A DNA stretch of 64,000 bases from Capsicum annuum (lineage: Eukaryota > Streptophyta > Magnoliopsida > Solanales > Solanaceae): positions 35,216 through 99,215 of the forward strand of contig NW_025856816.1 in assembly GCF_002878395.1 (NCBI RefSeq), in the 5' to 3' direction. The notes under the pieces were generated by a model. The model made no database searches, had not been told where the DNA came from, and saw only the letters and a program-made list of their open reading frames with translations. Shown here one piece after another: positions 56,453-64,000 of this stretch; position 1 is the first letter of the stretch, and every line of letters starts with the position of its first letter. The position numbers were made by a program, and so were the translations under genes.

Positions 56453-58437
56453 TGTAACACCCTGAGACTACCTCCTAGACGTCACACGGTGCGTAGAACC
56501 ATAAGTGATCCTAATCTAACATATGATATTTGTATAACTCATGAGCAAATGAATATATTGCATAACTCTGAAAGAAATAAGTAGAAGATAAATCTTTTCT
56601 GAATATGATTAATACAAAATTGTATTAAAAATGATTACAACTCTGGGTATACAAAATAAAATTGGAATCAAATACATCAACCCTACTAATTGTCTATGAA
56701 GCCTCTACTAATATTGACTATAGGTAGCCGAGACATGACCCCCACCTATCCCTAATCAATATAACTTAATAAAGAAAAGAAGATGGTCCTCGAACTATGA
56801 TTGACTCGAGCCCTTGATGAAAAAGACTCATCACCTGTTGGCTAGAAGCTGCACATTATTTGATTATGATGTATGGCTACAACTAGTACTTACATTATGA
56901 AATAACGCAGTACACATACATATAGATACACACACACATATATAGATCAAAAATTTTAGAATGTACTAAGTATATGGGGGTGAATGCATAAGTAAAACAA
57001 TAGATAAATGTACACATTGACTCTAAAATAATGCATGTTAAGCGTAGATGACTCACCTTGAGCTTGACTAAAAACAAAAGCTGTAAAATCATAAACATAA
57101 GTAATGAAGCATAAGGATAAACTTTGTAAGCCATAACACTTAGTTCCACAAGATTTAATTTTATTCTTTCTTAGGGAGTTTCTTCTAAAAAACATAAACC
57201 ATGTGAGCTATCATGGATTCCAATGTATTACCCACGTTGGGAAGAGCTTTTCTGCCCTTTCTATAGGAATAAAACCTTAATCTTTAGTAATTACTATACT
57301 TAACCCATATTAGGACTTAAACCTACGGTGGGGCATAGTTTTGGGGCATGTGACCTCGGACTCATACCTAACTTAGTGCTAAATACTACTCTTATATTAC
57401 TTATATGCTCATACTTTAGGAAATACACCTTAAAATAGCATAAGTGTTTATAGAATGAAAACCAGTTATGCTTCTCTTTACTTTAAATCATAATCAAGAT
57501 GAATAAATATGGATTTCATAACTTATCTTAAGATCAAAAGATCAATCTTTGATTTGCATGATAAGGATGATAAATCATTGTGGATTTCAAGCCTTATCTT
57601 GGATCAAAAGATTCAAAATTTTTTTGTAAACTTAGTGCTCAAACTCAATCCTTAAAATTTCATGCTTTCTTTTATTAAACTTGTAATACAATATCATGCT
57701 TAAAACTTACATATGAATATTTCATCAATTTAACAAACTTTAAGACAAAATATTAGAATCATCTCATAGTGGTAATGATGTAAATGAAAACATGTATAAA
57801 AGGAATATAACTTGTGCCAAACAATCAATACATCACATGATAATATTATAACTCAAGAACATGAATGATGGGTATGAACCCTAATTGCATTTTATGTGAA
57901 TTCAACTTCAAAACAATTTTGGGCACAAGGATGAAAGAATATCCTTGTTCATAAACTCCATATACCTTAATTTAATGGATTCAAGAAATCTTGAAATTGA
58001 AGCTTGAATCCTTTTGTTCTTTAGAGGAAAATCTTGAACTTTATTCATCGTAGAAAGGGGAGGGTTTTTACGGGAGAAATTTTGTGGAAGATGGGAAAAT
58101 AATTCCTTTTTGAGTGTTATAAATCGTTCCTTGGATGTTTCGGGTTGAGGGGATAGGACCAAAGTACCCCTTGGCCCTTAGAAAGCTTAAACAGTGAAGG
58201 AATAGACTGGGCGTTGCTCCTTTATCCCAGCGGACTAACCTGGGCTGTGTGGGCATATTTCCTTGCCTTACTTCCTCTAATGAGAAAAGCCATAACATTT
58301 TCCTCGGGTATCTAATTAAGGCAAAATTGGTATTGTTGGAAAGTTGAATCAATTATCTACAATTTAGTGGATTTTTATCTAGAAAATTCTACTTATATGA
58401 AAAGTTATACATAGTCAAATTAGACCCTTGTATAATC
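56453..58437 (-). mobile_element. LTR of element E, first part
   Basis: It begins 'tgtaacaccctgagactacc' and follows the order of the element C LTRs ('gtgatcctaatctaac' near 56505, 'tactaaatactact'-type and 'gggagggtttttacg' near 58059; compare 13403 and 18940). It is cut at 58437 by a solo LTR and resumes at 61050. The last five bases (taatc) are one copy of that insertion's target duplication. The minus frames at 56895-57195 and 57908-58352 lie in LTR sequence. Confidence 0.82.
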
Positions 58438-61044
58438 TATAATACCACATACTTTTTCCTAGCTTGAAATTATCCTAAGAATGTTGAAACTTTCTTTGAA
58501 AAATGAATCCACTTTGTACACATGTTACTGTTAATATTTTCACCTTTTTCACATGGGAAATTGAATAAGCTTTCCATCGATACCAATTTCATCAAAATCT
58601 GACATCGAAAGAGAAAGTTATGGACAAAATACAAAAGGCAGTAAAACCACCTAGGTGCGATAGTGAGGCCGACGGACCGTCGCCCATGATCGTCGCAGCA
58701 AGATAGTGTGACTACCTTATACCCTAGATCGATGTCCCAGGCCTACGGATCATCAAATAAATGACGGACCATCGCAAAGGAAATAATGAGGCCCTATTCT
58801 TCCTAGAAGCGACGGTCAGGACCGACGGACCGTCGACCCAGAGATAGGCCATCGTACCCCAGCGTTGCACCAAGGAAGTAAGTTCCAGTCGTGGTCCCAG
58901 TGCAACGGTCATTTCGACGGACCATTGACCCAGTGACGGACCGTCGCATGTCCCATTCAGTTATTTTTAAAGTAGTTTCTAAAGGGGCTTTTTGGTCATT
59001 TATCACCCGTTTATATACCTAGTTATATCTGATCAAAGATCAAAAATTCATTATCCATCTACAACGACAAAATTAGGGTTTTCTCTCTAAGATTAATCCC
59101 AAAGAACAAGAATCCAAATCTTCTTCAAGAACTAAGAGATTCAAATTCTTCAAGTTCAAGAACTTCAAGAAACTCAACCCAGGTATGCATAGTGTTTATT
59201 TATGGACTCCTTTCGTCCGTGAAGCCCAAGAAGATCTTTTCAAAGTTCAATTGTATGGATTTCTTTACGAATTTCATGTTGGATTGTTTTTGTTCATATT
59301 GATAATGACCAATTGAATTCTAATCTATGTTGGGTGATAAATTTTATGTGGAATTGATTAGTATAAAGGTAGATTCATTTGGACCTATGATTAAACCCTT
59401 GGATGATGAAATTAGGGTTGAATCATGATGTTTATTTGTTATATAATGTTGTCTACATATACTATACCTACCATGTGTTTGATTAAATTCCTATATGAAG
59501 GGAAAAATGCCTAACTAGTATGATCTTATGAAATCCCCATTTATGTACAAGCTTATGCATATCACATGTTTGATGAATTTCCTCAATAAATGAATTATGG
59601 ATTGCGATGTTGGTAATGTATTCAAGAAAGTCATGCTTTATATATATCTTTCCATCGAGTCCTGGGGGCACTTGTACCCGAAAGTTTAGATGCATGGTTA
59701 GAGCCAGTGTAATGTTTTCATGATATCCTCAGTCAAGCCATGATCCATAGAACTCAGTCAGTTATGTGACTCAAGAAAGCTTAGTAATTCAGTAACCTCA
59801 GTAATCTCATAAACTCAGTCAGTTATCAGATATCAGTAGTATTCCGTCAGTTAATGAAATTAGTAAACTCAATCTATGTTTAGATCAGTTAATCATGTTT
59901 AGTGTCTATTCAGATGAGAGTAGAAATTAGCATCGAGTGAACCCAAGGATGGGAAATCACCTCCCAGTAAAGGGTGTGATTCTTAGAAGCAATCCTTCCA
60001 TTTCAGAATTACGCAGACAGCGTACTTGGTAGTTGAGAGTAGATGAGGTGGCTTAACCTGTTAGTTGAGGTTTCCGACCATTCTCATTAGAGTAACCTAC
60101 TAGTCGAGGGTTACTCACATGTTGTCCTTACCATTGGTATGGTATTGACGCTCTTCTAATCTGGGAACAGATTGGACCCCAATTCATCTATAATGCGTCA
60201 TTTGGGGCATGTCGGTTAGATGACTACTTCCCACAGTTTTATATTACTAAATTTGAACTGTCAGATACAGTCAATTAGACTCAGTAAAGAACTCAGATAG
60301 TTCTATAAAATTTAGGACTGTCAGATACAGCTAACTCAAATACAGTATGGAATTCAGCTAGTTCCATCAGATTCTAGACTGTCAGATACAATCACTCATG
60401 TTATCAGTTATCAGAACTCAGTAATTAGCTATGTTAGTTATCAGTAAACTCATGTTATCATGAGTTCAGATATAGTTACTATGTATGCATGGATGTATTC
60501 TCACGTTCATATTAGTCAGTTAGCCAGTATTGTTCATGCATATGAGCCCCATGCATTCAGCCTACCTCACATGCATACCAATACATTTAAAGTAGTGACG
60601 CAGTTGCACTATGGTGTCTTATACCATAGTTTTAGAGACACGATCTCCAGAGCATCAGTAGATTCCAGTCCCAGTAGTCAGAGCTAGAAGTGAGTCTTCA
60701 TCTTTCGAGAACATGATCATTACTTTATTATCTCATTAATTTATTTATTAGTTGGAGTTAGTTAGGGACATGTCCCATCAACTCCTTATTCAGACCATTC
60801 AGTTAGTTAGAGGCTTTACAGACTATTATTTTAGTTGTTTTTGGTATTTCATACCCCATTCATATGTTGATTTATTAGATCCTATGTTGCAGTTTTGAAC
60901 CTTATGGCCTTTCAGTTCATGTTTCCGAATTATACATTATATTATGTAGTATAGAGGTATAGATATTAGTCATGGGTTAGCTTGTGGTCCTTCGGGGTCA
61001 TGTGCACCGTGTAGCATTCCAAGTACCAGATTGGGGGTATTACA
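58438..61044 (+). mobile_element. Solo LTR nested in the LTR of element E
   Basis: A single 2607-bp LTR from 'tataataccacatac' to 'gggggtattaca', flanked by taatc (58433-58437) and gaatc (61045-61049). The undisturbed relative in element C has gaatc, so one base changed on the left. It is the reverse complement in orientation of the solo LTR at 25011. It contains a GC-rich stretch with repeated 'cgacggaccgtcg' near 58660-58960, and an open frame at 60460-60687 shared with relatives at 3413 and 25389. Confidence 0.9.
58660..58960. repeat. GC-rich palindromic repeats in the solo LTR
   Basis: 'cgacggaccgtcg' and close forms occur near 58669, 58763, 58818, 58915 and 58934. The core GACGG(A)CCGTC is self-complementary. 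It is a GC-rich island in otherwise AT-rich DNA; minus frames at 58724-59006 arise from it and are not genes. Confidence 0.8.
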
Positions 61045-61049
61045 GAATC

Positions 61050-61251
61050 GAATACCAAATTTTTGACGAATTAAAGGATCTTAGATCAACTTTGTTCTAA
61101 GCGATTCATATGAACATTTTTCACCTCATAATCACTTCATACATTAGGATAAAGATCATGAGACATGAATGAAAAAGTAAATTATGGGACTATAGTTTAC
61201 ACATGTAAGAACGATGCTTTAAATTCTAGCCCAAAAATACGAGGTGTTACA
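61050..61251 (-). mobile_element. LTR of element E, second part
   Basis: It resumes at 'gaataccaaat' and runs to 'cgaggtgttaca', matching the last 200 bases of the element C LTRs ('agcgattcatatgaacattt' near 61099; compare 13865). Confidence 0.85.
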
Positions 61252-61270
61252 TTATCTCCCCCTTGGAATC
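61252..61270 (-). other. Polypurine tract of element E
   Basis: The minus strand reads 'ccaagggggagataa' directly before the LTR start 'tgtaacacc', so element E is on the minus strand and its body extends to higher coordinates. Confidence 0.75.
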
Positions 61271-64000
61271 ATTCATCCTCGAATGATGAATAGGAATTCA
61301 TTGAAGTATGGAATAATTTAGACATGATATTCCTGCTAAGAAAAGAAGTAAATGAGCTGAAACATTAAAACTTCCATCATGAAACTGATTTTTGAGCTGA
61401 CTTGACTTTACTTACTATAAGGAGCTAATTCATGCTGAGAGTTTAGAAATCACTTGAAGTGTTCATAATACAGTCATACATATAGAACTTCTAAGTGATA
61501 ACTTATGCAAGCATGAATTATGAGACAATGAGACTAAGATCGTACAAAGGGTATTACACTGTCTGAGCTGGAATACTTGGAAAACTGAGATTGTTCACTG
61601 AACACTTATGAACTTAGTCATGACTAAATAGCTGAATCTAAAACATGATGCATGGACTTAAGTGAATTCGCGACTTACATGTATATGAACAATTACCTCA
61701 TGGAATAGCCATACTCATGAAACTTTGTATAGTAATACTAGATGGAAAGAAAGAAAATAATAGGATCTTATTTGTCAGATTACTAAACTAAATTACTAGC
61801 TATACAGACTGAATCATACTAAAAGCTTATATTCATCTGGAGTATTTCTTCAACACTCTTTGAAAGAAGTTATAATAACATTCAGGAGTAAAGAATCTTG
61901 GGCATGATCTGAATAAGATATCTGAATAACGAACCGCAACATGGCTACAGCTTTATGACATAGAGTATAGGCCTATGAAACATAAGCTAAGATAGAATTT
62001 CTAGGCCTTAGGTAATATAACTGCTAACTTTAAATCTGAGTCACACTTCTAAAATTCTCCCTTAACTATATTTTCCCCCTTAAATACTATACTTATTTGA
62101 TTCATCTTATCATTATTACATGGGTACACATAACTACTCTAGACAATATCTAAGTTAAACTATAACTCGTACAATGTTCAAGCCTAACTCAAAATCATAA
62201 GGCACTACATATAACACCATAACACTAGTCTAAACAATGAATTCAATACCCCATATGTTTTCACAGTTCTTATCTTAAGAATAGTTCTTCTTACAATTTC
62301 AACAACCAAATTCAACTTTTTACTAGGGGTTCACTAGCGCATAATGCACCCATTCACTTACATACCAACATGACAATAAATCCTATCATTATAACCACAT
62401 ACAAATTATCTTCCTCATATTGTCTAAACCTCTATCAATAACAACTTTTTTATACTATTCTTAAAAAGACAAACATGGAATTCTCAACTAACCATAACAT
62501 ATAACAAAAGCTTTTCCTCAATCTCTCTTCACACTTATAGCTTTAGATAAACAAGAAAACAACAATTTTTCCCCAACAAGAAAATTTACTCTCACCCATC
62601 TAAGCAATTGTTCATCACCACTATCATATCCCCTTTAGATTAAAGCTGACCTTCTAAACTTATGGATCTATTTCATAGCCCTAGGATTTAGCCATGATTT
62701 CTTCACTCTAATTTTCTATAGATATATGATCAAATCACGTGAATGAACTATATTTAAAACATACTAACTTCATTCTTGGGCAATCCCCTTTCACATATAA
62801 CATCCTTAAATTTCTCTACCTTTAATAATCATAGCCATAGACTTACACTCTCCCCCACAAACATACCTGTCTCATTAAACACCTAATTTGTATCATATTT
62901 CTAAAATTTTATTTATCCCTAAACCACGAGAGTCAAAATCATACCAAAAGACTCAACATCAACCATCCGTAACTCCTTAACATAGCTATTAAGAACACCA
63001 TATACTATATAACTAGCCTTCTTACAATTTAGCAACTCAAGGGTACTATTAACCATACACAACCTTTAATACTCTTAAAAAATAATTCAACCCCCATATC
63101 ACCTTGGGTATGCATCTAAATCATACCTATAACATCATACTTTATCTCAAATCGAAAATCTTAAATTATTGCATGCACTATTTCAAGCCCACTGTTTACC
63201 TGAATATAACTAGCATCACTAATTAAGTAATCAATACTTTCACCTGGATGATCATCCACTATTCAAACTTAGTGTCTAGTGCTATGCATGATTAACGACA
63301 CAACCTAACATACTATTCTTGGTTTAAAGCTATAAAATAAAACACCAATAAACAATAGTCCACTAGAACCTCATAGCAATTGTAATTGATCATAATCCTA
63401 TGATATAGCTTATTAAAATTTGTTAGTACATCCTCCTTCTATACATTACAACTATTTACCTTTTTATACACCTAAATTACCTTCATAACTTTATAAGTTT
63501 CAACGGAACTCCTTTTTCAACCTCAAGGAAAGCCTAAATTAATAATACTCAACCACCAAATACTTAATTAATATCCTATACTTTTCTAACATAATAAATA
63601 CAGTTAGTAACTCCTTTACTGCTTCAAGAAAACAATAATTCACCTTATCTAATAGCTCCTTCTCTATCTTCAACCAAGGTACCTGTACACCTTATTTCCT
63701 CTAAACTAATACTCAAAGATACATCATCTCACTACTAAATCGATCGTATGCAAAATTTCATCTATATACACTCAATCAATAGCCATTAACACCTATTTTG
63801 TCACTACACTTCTAAACCCATACTTCCAACTATAAAAAGGTTCTACTACTTATGAATCATAACAATCAATGTCGTAATATCCCTTGAGTGCAAAATCTAT
63901 TTAACAATTTGGGTTCATACTATCTTCTCTCATGAGCACTATCTGTGTTAAAAGGTTAATGAGGAATTTGAACACATATCCATTCTATCTTAACTAAACA
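61271..64000 (-). other. Non-coding interior of element E, running off the window
   Basis: About 2.7 kb with no gag or pol motif on either strand. Block order follows the interior of element C, for example 'cctcgaatgatgaatagg' (61277; compare 14041), 'gaatacttggaaaactgaga' (61570) and 'gggcatgatctgaataag' (61901; compare 14737). The second LTR and primer site lie beyond 64000. Confidence 0.75.

Noticed and set aside
58724..59006. Minus frames in the GC-rich island
   Set aside because: They arise from the palindromic repeats, which are poor in stop codons, and resemble no protein.
56453..61251. LTR of element E as the 5' LTR of element G
   Set aside because: It starts directly at gag without a primer site, and its polypurine tract on the far side shows it is the 3' LTR of a separate minus-strand element.

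Overview
The window is a piece of plant nuclear heterochromatin, almost certainly from the nightshade family (Solanaceae; pepper or a Solanum are the likeliest, but I cannot fix the genus). I see no intact host protein gene, no nuclear tRNA or rRNA gene and no CRISPR or bacterial-type feature. Nearly all of it is old, mutated retrotransposon DNA stacked by repeated insertion of one element into another, plus one organelle-derived block. Most open frames are antisense or chance frames inside long terminal repeats (LTRs) or fragments of dead polyproteins.

Layout. 1-438: unassigned DNA with a perfect 47-bp inverted repeat. 439-6345: minus-strand Ty3 element A (LTR, integrase end, an intruding LTR fragment, RNase H, RT, protease). 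6346-20751: plus-strand Athila/Tat-like element B, whose 3' LTR is split by an 8.1-kb minus-strand element C with two ~2.5-kb LTRs and a non-coding interior. 20752-22740: a SINE-like fragment, a ~1.06-kb inverted-repeat transposon and a 45-bp tandem repeat. About 22740-29325: minus-strand Ty1/copia element D, split by a solo LTR at 25011-27845 with a perfect 5-bp target duplication. 29326-35133: minus-strand Ty3 element I, a coding/non-coding chimera. 35134-36722: repeat-rich LTR-like DNA, a LINE 3' end and a possible MITE. 36723-49814: plus-strand Ty3 element F. Its LTR holds a solo LTR (37471-40898) that in turn carries ~1 kb of organelle DNA with a plastid ndhB piece; its gag holds minus-strand element H (41497-47597), which encodes a zinc-knuckle protein. 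49815-56452: minus-strand Ty3 element G, inserted in the RT of F and carrying gag, protease, RT, RNase H and integrase remnants. 56453-64000: minus-strand non-coding element E inserted at the gag of G, its LTR split by solo LTR 58438-61044.

The Ty3 elements A, F, G and I look like chromoviruses (Tekay/Del-like) from their integrase C-terminal and RT blocks. B and H carry Athila/Tat-style primer-binding sites and share a hairpin motif downstream of their coding part. C, E and part of I share a non-coding interior, so they form a large non-autonomous (LARD-like) family that presumably relied on proteins from related elements.

The points most worth a second look are the well-preserved zinc-knuckle frame in H, the hairpin-repeat array in its LTRs, the shared hairpin motif of B and H, the organelle insert in a solo LTR, and the nested insertions that can be ordered from their target-site duplications. 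All family assignments are by eye; no database search was run.
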